This document shows positions 29,193-38,267 of a stretch of DNA of 64,000 nucleotides, in pieces (the stretch's first letter is position 1; every line of letters begins with the position of its first letter). Origin of the DNA: Devosia sp. Root436 (GTDB lineage Bacteria; Pseudomonadota; Alphaproteobacteria; Rhizobiales; Devosiaceae); assembly GCF_001426345.1 (NCBI RefSeq), contig NZ_LMEM01000009.1, positions 574,540 through 638,539 of the forward strand, written 5' to 3'. The position numbers were made by a program, and so were the translations under genes. The notes below the pieces were generated by a model. That model did not search any database. It was not told the origin of the DNA and worked only from the letters and a program-made list of their open reading frames with translations.

Positions 29193-29762
29193 ATGGTCAA
29201 GGTCATCGCCTCTTCGCTGCGCAAGGGCAACGTTGTCGAGCAGGACGGCAATCTGCATGTCATCCTGACGGCGGAAAACGTCCATCCCGGCAAGGGCAAC
29301 TCCATCACCAACGTCAACATGCGCCGTATCAGCGACGGCGTGAAGGTGGTCGGCCGCTGGCGCACCGTCGAAATGGTCGAAAAGGCCGATGTCGATGACC
29401 GCGAATACGACTATCTCTATTCCGATGGTGAAGGGCACCACTTCATGGAGCCCGCGACCTTCGAGCAGATCACCGTGGCCGACGACGTTATCGGCGACCA
29501 GAAGGCCTATCTGGTCGATGGCATGAAGGTTCACCTGATGACCTTCGAGGGCACCGCCCTCTCCATGGAACTGCCGCAGCGCCTGACCTTCGAGATCGTC
29601 GAGACCGAACCCGTGGTCAAGGGCCAGACGGCCTCCTCGTCCTACAAGCCCGCCGTGCTCAATAACGGGCTGCGCGTCATGGTCCCGCCCCATATCGGCA
29701 CCGGCACCCGTATCGTCATTCTGACGGACGACAATTCCTATGTGGAGCGTGCCAAGGACTGA
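29193..29762 (+). CDS. efp: Elongation factor P
   Basis: 189 residues, three beta-barrel domains. EF-P binds between the P and E sites and relieves stalling at polyproline. The modified lysine K34 sits in VHPGKGNSI exactly as in the beta-lysylated EF-P class, in agreement with the divergent epmA/epmB genes. The ATG at 29193 has AAGGAAG upstream; an in-frame start 38 codons earlier would extend into the promoter region and is rejected. C-terminal [19 protein letters not shown] is typical of the family. Confidence 0.97.
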   Translation: MVKVIASSLRKGNVVEQDGNLHVILTAENVHPGKGNSITNVNMRRISDGVKVVGRWRTVEMVEKADVDDREYDYLYSDGEGHHFMEPATFEQITVADDVIGDQKAYLVDGMKVHLMTFEGTALSMELPQRLTFEIVETEPVVKGQTASSSYKPAVLNNGLRVMVPPHIGTGTRIVILTDDNSYVERAKD

Positions 29763-29768
29763 GGCTCT

Positions 29769-29928
29769 TTGTCCCCCTCTCCCCTTGAGGGAGAGGGTGG
29801 TTTTCCGCGTTCGGCGAACACCGGGTGAGGGACGCTGCGCCCCCCTAGGCTTCGACGTTGCGGATGGTGCAGAACCCCTTGTCCGCCCTTCGGGCACCTT
29901 CTCCCTCGAGGGAGAAGGCTCTTCCCCG
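29769..29928. repeat. R1 repeat downstream of efp
   Basis: Copy with CTCTCCCCTTGAGGGAGAG, the GGTTTTCCGCG hairpin with a diverged right half, GGGTGAGGG, GCCCTTCGGGC and CTTCTCCCTCGAGGGAGAAG. Lies between convergent efp and the DUF2934 gene. Confidence 0.87.
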
Positions 29929-29942
29929 GCAATCCGGGCTTC

Positions 29943-30164
29943 TCACTTCCCCTCGATCTCGCCCGCCGCGTCGCGCCAGTGGTCCTCGGCGCGGTCGACC
30001 GGCGCGCCCTCCGCCAGCCATTTGTCATAGGCGAGCTGGCGCACCAGCATGTCCTTGGCGCGCAGCCAATAGTCGAACGGCCGTCCCGCGGGGCGTCCAT
30101 CCTGCTCCCACAGGAAATAGGCCGTCTGCCGAATTTGCTCGGCCACGTCTGAATTTTTTCGCAT
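29943..30164 (-). CDS. DUF2934 domain-containing small protein
   Basis: 73 residues starting MRKNSDVAEQIRQ. It contains the DUF2934 pattern twice in loose form: IRQTAYFLWEQDGRPAGRP then YW, and AYDKWLAEGAPVDRAEDHW then RDAA. Function of this family is unknown; it is common in Hyphomicrobiales, often beside stress genes. The ATG at 30164 is preferred to an upstream start that would read into the ferritin-like gene's tail. It is co-directional with, and 48 bases behind, the ferritin-like gene. Confidence 0.8.
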   Translation of the reverse strand: MRKNSDVAEQIRQTAYFLWEQDGRPAGRPFDYWLRAKDMLVRQLAYDKWLAEGAPVDRAEDHWRDAAGEIEGK

Positions 30165-30211
30165 CGCCGCAACCGGTGGAAAGGGGCGCGGGTCTCCCCG
30201 CGCCCGACAGA

Positions 30212-30703
30212 TCAAGCCGCCTTCTGGTTCACATTGGCCGTGGCGACCTGGCTCAGCTTCTTGTCCGTCGCCACTTCCTCCTGCAGCGTCGCATCGAGCA
30301 GGGCGGCGGCGTCGGTCAGGCCCAGTTGCTGCGCCCAGGTCTTGAGCGTGCCATAGCGGGCGATCTCGTAATGCTCCACCGCCTGCGCCGCCGAGACCAG
30401 CCCGGCATCGAGCGCCGCCGTGCCCTTGAAGTCCTCGATGATCGACTTGCCCTCCTCGATGATGCCGAGGATCGCGTCGCAGGTCTTGCCGCGCGCCGGC
30501 TTGCCCAGCAGCTCGAAGATTTGCTCCAGCCGCTCGACATGCCCCTCGGTCTCCTCGAGATGCTTCTCGAAGCCGGCCTTAAGCTCGGGGGAGGTCGCGG
30601 CCTTGGCCATCTTGGGCAGGGTCTTCACGATCTGGCGTTCGGCATAGTAGATGTCCTTGAGCGTATCGAGGAACAGGTCTTCCAGAGTCTTTTCGGTAGC
30701 CAT
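30212..30703 (-). CDS. YciE-type ferritin-like protein (DUF892)
   Basis: 163 residues, predicted four-helix bundle. The N-terminal EKTLEDLFLDTLKDIYYAER and later EETEGHVERLEQIFELL match the DUF892/YciF-YciE family, whose members bind a di-metal centre through Glu/His pairs and are induced by general stress. Probably an operon with the downstream DUF2934 gene. The lysine- and alanine-rich C-terminus (KLSQVATANVNQKAA) is variable in the family. Confidence 0.88.
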   Translation of the reverse strand: MATEKTLEDLFLDTLKDIYYAERQIVKTLPKMAKAATSPELKAGFEKHLEETEGHVERLEQIFELLGKPARGKTCDAILGIIEEGKSIIEDFKGTAALDAGLVSAAQAVEHYEIARYGTLKTWAQQLGLTDAAALLDATLQEEVATDKKLSQVATANVNQKAA

Positions 30704-30808
30704 GATTTGTCTCCGTTAGGGGTATCGACGCTGCTGCCGCAACGGCCCGCCTTGCTCCTCGGTTCCGCTCCGGCGTAGTCTTTCGACTCCTCCACCGGAC
30801 CGCCCGCA

Positions 30809-31531
30809 ATGATCGCCGCCCTCTACCCCGCCGATTTCTACCAGAACCGCCGCACCCACACCGCCCATGCCGCCAGCCGCATCCTGGCCGCCCTCCCTCC
30901 CGGCCTGCCCCGGCGCAGCGTCGCCGATATCGGCTGCGGCACCGGCACCTGGCTCGCCGCCGCGCTTGAGACCGGCGCCGGGACGGCCTTCGGCATCGAG
31001 GGCGACTGGGTCACCCCGGACATGCTCGACGATACCAGGATCGTCTTTGCCCCGCAGGACCTCGAACAGCCCTTTACCGGCCCGCGCGTCGATCTCGCCC
31101 TCTCCCTGGAAGTGGCCGAACACCTGTCGCCCGCCCGCGCCGAAAGCTTCGTGGCCGATCTCGCCGCCCTGGCCCCGGCTATCCTGTTCAGCGCCGCCAT
31201 CCCCGGTCAGGGCGGCGTCGGCCATCTCAACGAACAATGGCAAAGCTGGTGGGCGGGCCATTTCGCGTCGCATGGCTATCGCGCCTATGACGTGATCCGC
31301 CCCGTCATCTGGACCGACGAGGCCATCCCGGCCTGGTACCGCCAGAATGCGGTGCTCTATCTCGATGCCGCCACCGCCACGGCCCTGTCGCTCATGCCGA
31401 CAGCACCAAGCCTGCTCGACAAGGTTCACCCCGCCTTCTGGAACCGCGCCAATCGCGAGTTGCGATACGCCAATGCGCTGCCGGAATCCGAAGTCCTGCG
31501 CCGGCAAGCAGAAGCAGCGCAGCAGCAATAG
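30809..31531 (+). CDS. Class I SAM-dependent methyltransferase
   Basis: 240 residues. The SAM-binding glycine motif VADIGCGTGTWLAAA begins near residue 37, followed by acidic GIEGDW and, around residue 95, DLALSLEVAEHL, typical of UbiE/BioC-like folds. The substrate is unknown; the second half (GHLNEQWQSWWAGHF) resembles methyltransferases acting on sugars or polysaccharide ends. Isolated: divergent from the ferritin gene and convergent with the ThuA gene, whose stop is adjacent. Confidence 0.8.
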   Translation: MIAALYPADFYQNRRTHTAHAASRILAALPPGLPRRSVADIGCGTGTWLAAALETGAGTAFGIEGDWVTPDMLDDTRIVFAPQDLEQPFTGPRVDLALSLEVAEHLSPARAESFVADLAALAPAILFSAAIPGQGGVGHLNEQWQSWWAGHFASHGYRAYDVIRPVIWTDEAIPAWYRQNAVLYLDAATATALSLMPTAPSLLDKVHPAFWNRANRELRYANALPESEVLRRQAEAAQQQ

Positions 31532-32170
31532 CTACCGCGCAGCCCAGACCAGCCCGCGCCGCAATATCTCGCGCACCGGCCCCACCAGCTCATCGGCCGT
31601 ATGTCCGAGCGATGAGTAGAACACCCGCCCCCGGTCATGCATGGTGGTGAACACCACCGGCATCACCACATTCTTGCGCCAGGGGTGAAACTCCCCCGAA
31701 AATCGCGTCGTCGCCAGCACGTCGACCGCCGGATCGTAGTTGAGATAATATTGCTCGCTCGTATGCTCGAAGCTGCCGATCCCGGCCAGCAGCGGATGAT
31801 CTCCCACATCTACCCGATAGGTGATGATGTTGCCCGGATGCTGCACCCAGTAGACGCTGGCCGCGTAGCGGAACGGCACCGAGCTGCGAAAGCTCGTCGC
31901 CATGCCCATATGGAACCCGGCCAGCCCGGTCCCGGCGCGAATGGCCTCGATCAGTCTGTCCATCTTCTCGGGCGCCAGCACCCCATCGGTGATGACAGGC
32001 ACGACCAGGTCATTGGTGCCGACATCCTCGGCTCCCAGCGCCTCGTAGTCGTCAGTCACGGTGACCGCGAACCCCTCCGCCTCCAGCAGCTCGCGCACCA
32101 CATGCGCGCTCCGCTCCGGCGTATGCAGCGCCATCCCGCCCCAGACGATAAGGGCTTTTTTTGCAATCAT
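31532..32170 (-). CDS. ThuA-like (trehalose utilisation) domain protein
   Basis: 212 residues, ThuA family with a glutamine-amidotransferase-like flavodoxin fold: ALIVWGGMALHTPERSA at the N-terminus, GLAGFHMGMATSF in the middle, VVFTTMHDRGRVFYSSLGHT near the end. In rhizobia ThuA participates in oxidation of trehalose-type disaccharides to 3-keto sugars. It is the last gene of the leftward sugar-utilisation locus, separated from the previous gene by a short ATTCCCGC-type hairpin repeat. Confidence 0.85.
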   Translation of the reverse strand: MIAKKALIVWGGMALHTPERSAHVVRELLEAEGFAVTVTDDYEALGAEDVGTNDLVVPVITDGVLAPEKMDRLIEAIRAGTGLAGFHMGMATSFRSSVPFRYAASVYWVQHPGNIITYRVDVGDHPLLAGIGSFEHTSEQYYLNYDPAVDVLATTRFSGEFHPWRKNVVMPVVFTTMHDRGRVFYSSLGHTADELVGPVREILRRGLVWAAR

Positions 32171-32195
32171 GCGCCGCTCCTCCCAAGCACCACGA

Positions 32196-32266
32196 CGTCA
32201 TTCCCGCGAAAGCGGGAATCTCCCTTGCGGGGCAAAGTGGGATTCCCGCTTTCGCGGGAATGACCC
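32196..32266. repeat. ATTCCCGC-type hairpin pair
   Basis: Two inverted copies of TCATTCCCGCGAAAGCGGGA at 32198-32220 and 32240-32263 separated by ~20 bases; each is a hairpin (TTCCCGC-GAAA-GCGGGAA) and they can also pair with one another. Similar short repeats are widespread in proteobacteria. Located between the ThuA gene and the acetyltransferase-fusion gene. Confidence 0.85.
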
Positions 32267-32288
32267 TGAGCGTTAGGGAGACGCAGGT

Positions 32289-33947
32289 TCATAGTCCCAA
32301 TCCCACTGCCCGCGTCCGATGCACCCCCTTGGGCACGAAGACGAAGTCTCCGGCAATCCCCAGCAGCTCCGCCGCCAGATGCACCACGGAAAGCCACATC
32401 TCGGTGCCCTGCAGGCTCGTCGCTTGCCCATCGGCAAAGGCAAAGCCCTCGCCATCCACCCAGCGTTCCGCGGCCCGGCCGATCACCGCCCGCGCGATGG
32501 CCTCGGCCTCGGCCCGCCGATAGTCGGTTTGCCTGAGGCACAGCAGCAGCGGATGCACGGTGTCGAGCAGGTTACAGGCCGTATAGGTCCGTCCCGAAAA
32601 CCCGCCATAATTGCGATAATTCAGCAGCACCGAGTCAATGGCCCGCTCCGCATTGGGCACCGGCAGCCCGAACTGCGCATAGGTGCCGCGCGTCAGCCGA
32701 TAGAAGCCGTTGACCGGCTGCAACAGCCCCTCGGCTTCCGTCGGCGAACCCCACAGCCCCGTCGCCCGGTCCTGCTGCATGGCCAGCCAGCCGAACAAAG
32801 TCTCGCGCGCCCGCCCGGTCTCGAAATAACGCGCATTGAAATAAAGCGCCGTGCCGATGGCATCCACCGCCGCTCCCGCGCCCCAGGCCCGCTCGCGCCA
32901 GCTCAGAGCTTCGAGCCAGTCGCACAAGGCGCTCGCCTCCAGCTCCACGGCGGAAACCCGGTGCAACGGCCCCCCGCCCAGCACCTCGATGGCATAGCCT
33001 ACCGACAGCACATTGTAGAGCGCCAGCCCATTGTCCCGCTGCGCCTGCCCGGGCGCCAGCGGCTGATGCGGATCGGGAAACAGCCCCGTCTCCTTGTCCT
33101 GCAAGGCCTGCAATTGCCTGAGCGTCGCCGTCCGATCCAGCCCCTCGGGCACGGCGCCGAACCCCGCCGCGATCTCGATCGCGTCATTTAGATGCCGCGC
33201 ACTGCGCCGCGCCGTCCCGTCCGCCTCGCGCGACACATAGTCCCCGCCCTCGCGGAACCGCGCCAGGATTTCCGGCCACTGCACCGCCGCAGCCGCGCCC
33301 AGCCGCCCCAGCGCCGACACACAATCCTTCCGCGCCGATTGCCCGCGATAGCGCACGATCCTTGCCGGCACCCCGCCGACAATGGCCAGCGGCGGCACGT
33401 CCCGGCTCACCACCGCCCCCGCGGCAATCACCGCGCCCTTGCCCACGCTCACGCCATCCAGCACCACCGCATTGGCCCCGATCCACACATCGTCGCCGAT
33501 GGTGATCCCCAGGCTCTCATGCTTCTGCATATGGATCGGCACGCCCGGATCATCAAACCCATGATTGAACCCCACGATGGACACATGGCTGGCAATCCGC
33601 ACCCCGTCCCCACAGCGCACCCTGCCCGAAATCATCGCATAGGGATTGACCGTGCAATGGCGCCCCAATTCCACATCGCCCCGCACCAGCGCATGCCCGG
33701 CAATCCAGCTCGCCTCGCCCAGCACCAGATGCGTCGTAAAGATCGCCGCCTCCGCCGCCACATATGCGGTGGGGTGGAAACTGGCTCCGGCTGCAGCGGC
33801 AAGGTGCGCCAGCCGCGCCCGATGCTCCGGCGCATCGATATCGGCCTGCGTCCGATCCCAGGTCAGAAATTGCAGCCGGGCTTCGTGATCGGCTTGTTCG
33901 AGCGTTCCGTAAGTATCCACCGTTCTTGTCCCATCCACCGCGGTCAC
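32289..33947 (-). CDS. Hexapeptide-repeat acyltransferase fused to a helical sugar-enzyme-like domain
   Basis: 552 residues, two domains. Residues ~1-205: maltose/galactoside O-acetyltransferase-like left-handed beta-helix with repeats such as IGDDVWIGANAVVLDGVSVG and AIVGGVPARIVRY, and the catalytic histidine in IVGFNHGFDDP. Residues ~230-552: helix-rich region with GLALYNVLSVGYAIEVLGGG, WGAGAAVDAIGTALYF and WGSPTEAEGLLQPVNG, which looks like an alpha/alpha-toroid of the six-hairpin glycosidase or prenyltransferase type. I do not know a family with this fusion. GTG start at 33947 borders an R1 repeat; GTG at 33920 is an alternative. Probably modifies imported sugar in this locus. Confidence 0.75.
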   Translation of the reverse strand: MTAVDGTRTVDTYGTLEQADHEARLQFLTWDRTQADIDAPEHRARLAHLAAAAGASFHPTAYVAAEAAIFTTHLVLGEASWIAGHALVRGDVELGRHCTVNPYAMISGRVRCGDGVRIASHVSIVGFNHGFDDPGVPIHMQKHESLGITIGDDVWIGANAVVLDGVSVGKGAVIAAGAVVSRDVPPLAIVGGVPARIVRYRGQSARKDCVSALGRLGAAAAVQWPEILARFREGGDYVSREADGTARRSARHLNDAIEIAAGFGAVPEGLDRTATLRQLQALQDKETGLFPDPHQPLAPGQAQRDNGLALYNVLSVGYAIEVLGGGPLHRVSAVELEASALCDWLEALSWRERAWGAGAAVDAIGTALYFNARYFETGRARETLFGWLAMQQDRATGLWGSPTEAEGLLQPVNGFYRLTRGTYAQFGLPVPNAERAIDSVLLNYRNYGGFSGRTYTACNLLDTVHPLLLCLRQTDYRRAEAEAIARAVIGRAAERWVDGEGFAFADGQATSLQGTEMWLSVVHLAAELLGIAGDFVFVPKGVHRTRAVGLGL

Positions 33948-34110
33948 CCTCCCCTTGCGGGGAGGGCAGCAAAGCTTGGCGCGTCAGCGCCTAGCGGCGC
34001 TGGGTGGGGGTGCGAGAGCCCCGGTCTTCGGGCTCGCTTACCCCACCCTAGTTTCGCTACGGCCCGCGGCCTAGCTGCACTACCCCTCCCCGCAGGGGGA
34101 GGGTGACATC
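33946..34110. repeat. R1-related repeat (CCTCCCC arm variant)
   Basis: Arms ACCCTCCCCTTGCGGGGAGGG and CCCTCCCCGCAGGGGGAGGGT at the ends, with GGTGGGGGTGCGAGAGCCC.. and ..CCCCACCCTAG inside. Fills the gap between the hydroxyacid dehydrogenase and the acetyltransferase-fusion gene and may include the latter's first base. Confidence 0.82.
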
Positions 34111-34123
34111 GCGGGAGCGGCGC

Positions 34124-35131
34124 CTAGGCCAATCGCTCCAGCAGCGCCGGCTCGATCTCGAATTCCATCGGCGCGCCAGCGACAAACCGCTCCACTTCCT
34201 CAATGGCCATCTGCCCCAGCCGCAATCTTTCCATGCCCACCGCGCCCGCCACATGCGGCGTGAGAAACACATTGGGCAGATTGTAGAGCGGCGAACCGCG
34301 CTCGGGAATTTCGGGATCGGTCACATCGATCACCGCATGAATACGCCCGCTCTCCAATTCGGCGATCAACGCCGCCTCGTCGATCAGCGCCCCGCGCGCC
34401 GTATTGATGAAGGCGGCCCCATCCTTCATCAGCTTGAGCTGGCTGGCCCCGATCATCGCCCGCGTCGAGGGCAGCGCCGGCGCATGGATCGACACCACGT
34501 CCGAGCGCGCCATCAGCGTGTCGAGATCGACCAGCTCGGCCCCCTCAAGCACCGGATCGCCCGCCTTCACGAAGGGGTCGCTGACCAGCACGGTGAAGTC
34601 GAACCCCATGAGCATTTTCGCCACCTTGCGCCCGATGCGCGAGGCGCCCACCAGCCCCACCGTGCGGTGATAGTTGCCGATCGGCTCATCCATCAGCGCG
34701 TAGCTGCTCCGCCGTCCCGGATCGGCCCGATAGCGGTCGCGCAGCTCGAATACCCGCTTGTTGGCGAAGATGATCGAGGCCAGGGTATATTCGGCCACCG
34801 GCACCGCATTGGCATCGGCCGCATGCGTCACCCTGATGCCCGCCGCATAGACCGCCGGGGCGAGCGTGAATTTCACCGTGCCCGCCGCATGGGCGATGAG
34901 CTTCAAATTCGGCGCCGCCTTGACCACTTCCGCCGTCACCATGGGGCAACCCCAGCCGGTGACGAGAATGTCGACCTCGCCCAGGATGGCCCGCGCCACG
35001 GCGCTGGAAAACTCCTCCAGCGGCGCCGGCTCGACGATGTCGCAGACCCCGGCCAGCCGTGACAGGGCCTCCGCGTCGAATACATGCCTGGTCTTGTCCG
35101 CCGCCATGGCGAAGGCGAGTTTAGGGCGCAT
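34124..35131 (-). CDS. D-isomer-specific 2-hydroxyacid dehydrogenase
   Basis: 335 residues, D-2-hydroxyacid dehydrogenase superfamily (phosphoglycerate/glyoxylate reductase type). NAD-binding GLVGASRIGRKVA near residue 165; catalytic triad candidates Arg in INTARGALID, Glu in DVTDPEIPERG and His in FLTPHVAGAVGMER. Substrate unknown; its position suggests reduction or oxidation of a sugar-derived hydroxyacid. Two bases separate it from the upstream DUF2264 gene, indicating co-translation. Confidence 0.9.
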   Translation of the reverse strand: MRPKLAFAMAADKTRHVFDAEALSRLAGVCDIVEPAPLEEFSSAVARAILGEVDILVTGWGCPMVTAEVVKAAPNLKLIAHAAGTVKFTLAPAVYAAGIRVTHAADANAVPVAEYTLASIIFANKRVFELRDRYRADPGRRSSYALMDEPIGNYHRTVGLVGASRIGRKVAKMLMGFDFTVLVSDPFVKAGDPVLEGAELVDLDTLMARSDVVSIHAPALPSTRAMIGASQLKLMKDGAAFINTARGALIDEAALIAELESGRIHAVIDVTDPEIPERGSPLYNLPNVFLTPHVAGAVGMERLRLGQMAIEEVERFVAGAPMEFEIEPALLERLA

Positions 35132-35133
35132 TT

Positions 35134-36987
35134 TCAGAACCGCTCCGCCACCTTGATAGCACTGACATCCACGCCCTCGCGGACAAACATGGCTTCGAGC
35201 GCCGCCATGTCAGGGGCATGCGGCACCTGCCCCAAGGCCGCCTCGGCCTCCGCCCCCGCCGGCAGCGCCATCGCCGCCGTCACCAGCAGCGTCGTCCCAA
35301 TGAGAATCTCGCCGCGCAATTGCGGCACGATGGTCTTGGAGACGATGAGGTTGGTATTGGGATAGGCCCGATGCGCCCGCCCCTCGCGCTTGCCGGCGAG
35401 ATCGACAATGGCGCTCACATCGTCGGCGCCCCTGGCGACGGCGCGGCCCGCTTCATCGATGGTGGTATCGGCATTGAGGTCGGCCCGCGCAATCGCAAAC
35501 CCGCCCTCGGTGGCATGCAGCGCCCGCGGTGTGGTGATCCTGTGTACGCGGATATGCCAGAGATTGGCCGGGATCAGCCAGGTCTCCACATCGACATCGC
35601 TCCACGGCTTCCAGCGCGAATAGAGCGTCTGCTCGGCGATCTGCGCCACCTCATTGGTCTCGCGCACCCGGTAGTGCCGCCCGTCATCGGAAAAGGCCAG
35701 CGCCCCGTCGAAGGCCCCCATATTGTAAGCCCGCTCATCCACCTCGACCGAAAAGCCATAGCGGCTGGCATAGGCGAATTTGGCATATTTCTCGGTGCCG
35801 GCCCGCATCTGCCAGTTCTGTTGCCCGCTCGACAAGGCCACCACATTGCCCGGCGTATGCATCATCACCATGCCCGGATGCTTGAGCGGCACCGGCTTCT
35901 TGCTGACCACGGCCGGCGTTTCCTCAGCCGTCCAGAAGGGATGATCGGCAGGCAAAGCCAGCGGCAGGAAAGCCTTGAGCGCCCAATAGGGCGAACCGGC
36001 CGAATTGTAGCTCTCGGACATGAACAGGTTCGGATAGCCATAGCCGACCGACAGCACGCCATCGCGGTTGGCAATCGGCTTGTCCGCCCACCAGCGCAGG
36101 TGCCGCAAAAACTGCCCCTTGATCTCGCCCCAGGGCAAAGCCTCGAGATCGGCAAAGGCCAGCGCGCCCCAGATGCCGCCGCAGGCAAACCGATAGGTCA
36201 GGCTCCGCCCGAAGGCCAGCACCCCGCCATCCTCGTCGAACCAGTGCCGGATATCCTTGGCGAACAGGGTCGCCCGCTCCTTGTAGGCCGCCACCCGCTT
36301 CTCGTCGCCCCTGGCGAGCTTGGCATAGATCAACCCGTAAAAGTGCATGGCGAAGGGGATGTAGTGGTCGATGCGTCGCACATTGCCGTCGCGATACCAC
36401 CCGTCGCCCAGATAGAACCCGTCCAGCTCTTCGAGATACTTCTCGGTCAGCGAGCGGTCGAACTCGACGCCGCATTCCTCCAGCCCCAGATCGACCAGGA
36501 TGCGGAAGAACTTCCAGTTATTGTCGGCATAGTCGAACTGGCGGGCATGCTTGAGATATGCCGCCAGATTGCCTTTGGCTTTCTCGCTCAATGGCTCCCA
36601 CACCAGATGCGGCAGCAGCCGCATGGTGAAGCCCACGGCCGCCAGCTCCACCATGCGCTGGTCGGTGGAATTGACCTCTCCCCAATATTCGGGATGCTCG
36701 GGGTCTGTCCCATTGGCCAGCCCGCGCCGATAGAGCTCCCAATGGTCGAATTCCCCGCCCCCAGCCGCCAGCGGCGTCAGCCCCCAGAGCGGCCGCGCAA
36801 AGCCTTCGAGGTCCGCTGCCGCCCGGTCGAAATGCGCCCCGGCCCCATCGAGCCGCACCCGCGCCCCGCCCTCCGAAAAATAGGGTAGGAGCGGATTGAA
36901 CAGGTCCCGCAACCCCTTCTCGACATCGGCGCGGGTCTTGAGCGGATTGCCATGCAGCGGATTGGCGGTGACAGGGTCATAGGTCAT
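35134..36987 (-). CDS. DUF2264 domain protein (putative polysaccharide-degrading enzyme)
   Basis: 617 residues, no signal peptide. DUF2264 covers the N-terminal ~390 residues (PLWGLTPLAAGGGEFDHW, RGLANGTDPEHPEYWG, AFGRSLTYRFACGG), a predicted alpha/alpha-toroid, followed by a beta-rich domain. DUF2264 proteins occur in pectin/rhamnogalacturonan and alginate-type utilisation loci, though activity is poorly described. The R of GRSLTYR and nearby aromatic residues are plausible sugar contacts. Cytoplasmic location fits action on oligosaccharides imported by the adjacent Opp-type transporter. Confidence 0.85.
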   Translation of the reverse strand: MTYDPVTANPLHGNPLKTRADVEKGLRDLFNPLLPYFSEGGARVRLDGAGAHFDRAAADLEGFARPLWGLTPLAAGGGEFDHWELYRRGLANGTDPEHPEYWGEVNSTDQRMVELAAVGFTMRLLPHLVWEPLSEKAKGNLAAYLKHARQFDYADNNWKFFRILVDLGLEECGVEFDRSLTEKYLEELDGFYLGDGWYRDGNVRRIDHYIPFAMHFYGLIYAKLARGDEKRVAAYKERATLFAKDIRHWFDEDGGVLAFGRSLTYRFACGGIWGALAFADLEALPWGEIKGQFLRHLRWWADKPIANRDGVLSVGYGYPNLFMSESYNSAGSPYWALKAFLPLALPADHPFWTAEETPAVVSKKPVPLKHPGMVMMHTPGNVVALSSGQQNWQMRAGTEKYAKFAYASRYGFSVEVDERAYNMGAFDGALAFSDDGRHYRVRETNEVAQIAEQTLYSRWKPWSDVDVETWLIPANLWHIRVHRITTPRALHATEGGFAIARADLNADTTIDEAGRAVARGADDVSAIVDLAGKREGRAHRAYPNTNLIVSKTIVPQLRGEILIGTTLLVTAAMALPAGAEAEAALGQVPHAPDMAALEAMFVREGVDVSAIKVAERF

Positions 36988-37048
36988 TTAGAGCAAGCAC
37001 TCCTGCTGGACGAGCAACATGTTTCGCGATCGACAGATGCGGCGGTTC

Positions 37049-37202
37049 TTTCCCCTTCTCCCCTTGAGGGAGAAGGTGCCCGAAGGGCGGATGAGGGGTC
37101 TCTTCTTTGAGCGTCTGGCATGGGAAGACGCAGCACCCCTCACCCGGTCCTTCCGCTGAACGCGGAATGACCACCCTCTCCCTCAAGGGGCGAGGGGAAG
37201 AG
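37049..37202. repeat. R1 repeat between oppF-like and DUF2264 genes
   Basis: Arms CTTCTCCCCTTGAGGGAGAAG and CTCTCCCTCAAGGGGCGAGG, with CCCGAAGGGCGGATGAGGGG, GCACCCCTCACCCGG and TTCCGCTGAACGCGGAA. Lies inside a presumed operon, in the leftward direction of transcription. Confidence 0.88.
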
Positions 37203-37226
37203 GCGGAGGGCAGACCCAGGAGCGCT

Positions 37227-38267
37227 TCACGCCTCATGCAGCACCGCCTCCGGCGCATCCTCATACGCACCCTTCAAATGGAGTTTCTCGGCAAAATGGC
37301 AGGCCGCTTGCTGCGCCGTCCCCTCGATGGGGCGCAAAGCCGGCTTTTCGCTACGGCACTTGTCTTCGGCATATTTGCAGCGTGGATGGAACGGGCAGCC
37401 CACAGGCCGGTTGCCCAGATACGGAATCTCGCCCAGCACTTCCTTCTTGCGCCCCTTGCGCCGCAGCGGATCGGCAATCGGCAGCGCTTCCAGCAGCAGT
37501 TCGGTATAGGGATGGCGTGGCCGCTCGAACAGCATTTCAGTGGGCGCGTTCTCCACCATATGGCCCAGATACATCACCGCCACCCGGTCGGCGATGTAGT
37601 TCACCACCCCCAGGTCATGGCTGATGAAAATATAGGTCAGCCCGAATTCGGCCTTCAAATCTTCCAGCAGGTTCAGCACCTGCGCCTGGATGGAAACATC
37701 AAGCGCCGACACCGCCTCGTCGGCAATCACCAGCTTGGGGTCCAGCACCAGCGCCCTTGCAATGCCGATGCGCTGCCGCTGCCCGCCCGAAAAGGCATGC
37801 GGATAGCGCCCGACGGCTTCGGCTGGAATACCCACCTTTTCCAAGGTGGAAATCACCCGCTCTTCCAGTTCCTTTCCCTTGCAGATCCTGTGGATGCGCA
37901 ACGGCTCAGCGACGATGTCGAACACCCGCATATTGGGATTCAGCGAACTCATCGGGTCCTGGAAGATCATGCGGATATCCTGCCGCCACGGCTTGATCTC
38001 CCGCTTGGAAAGCGCGCTCAGTTCCACCTCGCCGCCCGATTTCGGATGATAGACCACCCGCCCCTCATTGGCCGGCTGCGCCTTGATGATGCAGCGCCCC
38101 AGCGTGGTCTTGCCGCAACCGCTTTCGCCAACAATGGCCAGCGTTTCGCCCGCCTCCACCGTCAGGCTGATATCGGTCAGCGCATCGAGCCTCCGCTCCG
38201 GCCCGAACCAGCCGCCGCTGAGCGTAAAATGCTTGGACAGGTGTTCGACAGTCAGCAGCGCGCTCAT
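37227..38267 (-). CDS. oppF: Opp/Dpp-type ABC transporter ATPase, second subunit
   Basis: 346 residues. Walker A GESGCGKTTLG, signature FSGGQRQRIGIAR, Walker B VIADEAVSALD, and the oligopeptide-transporter C-terminal zone with cysteines (GCPFHPRCKYAEDKCR) that binds an iron-sulphur cluster in the family. The start ATG at 38267 overlaps the stop of the preceding ATPase gene (ATGA). Energises uptake through the two permeases upstream; with a heparinase and LacI regulator next door the load is more likely an oligosaccharide than a peptide. Confidence 0.93.
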   Translation of the reverse strand: MSALLTVEHLSKHFTLSGGWFGPERRLDALTDISLTVEAGETLAIVGESGCGKTTLGRCIIKAQPANEGRVVYHPKSGGEVELSALSKREIKPWRQDIRMIFQDPMSSLNPNMRVFDIVAEPLRIHRICKGKELEERVISTLEKVGIPAEAVGRYPHAFSGGQRQRIGIARALVLDPKLVIADEAVSALDVSIQAQVLNLLEDLKAEFGLTYIFISHDLGVVNYIADRVAVMYLGHMVENAPTEMLFERPRHPYTELLLEALPIADPLRRKGRKKEVLGEIPYLGNRPVGCPFHPRCKYAEDKCRSEKPALRPIEGTAQQAACHFAEKLHLKGAYEDAPEAVLHEA

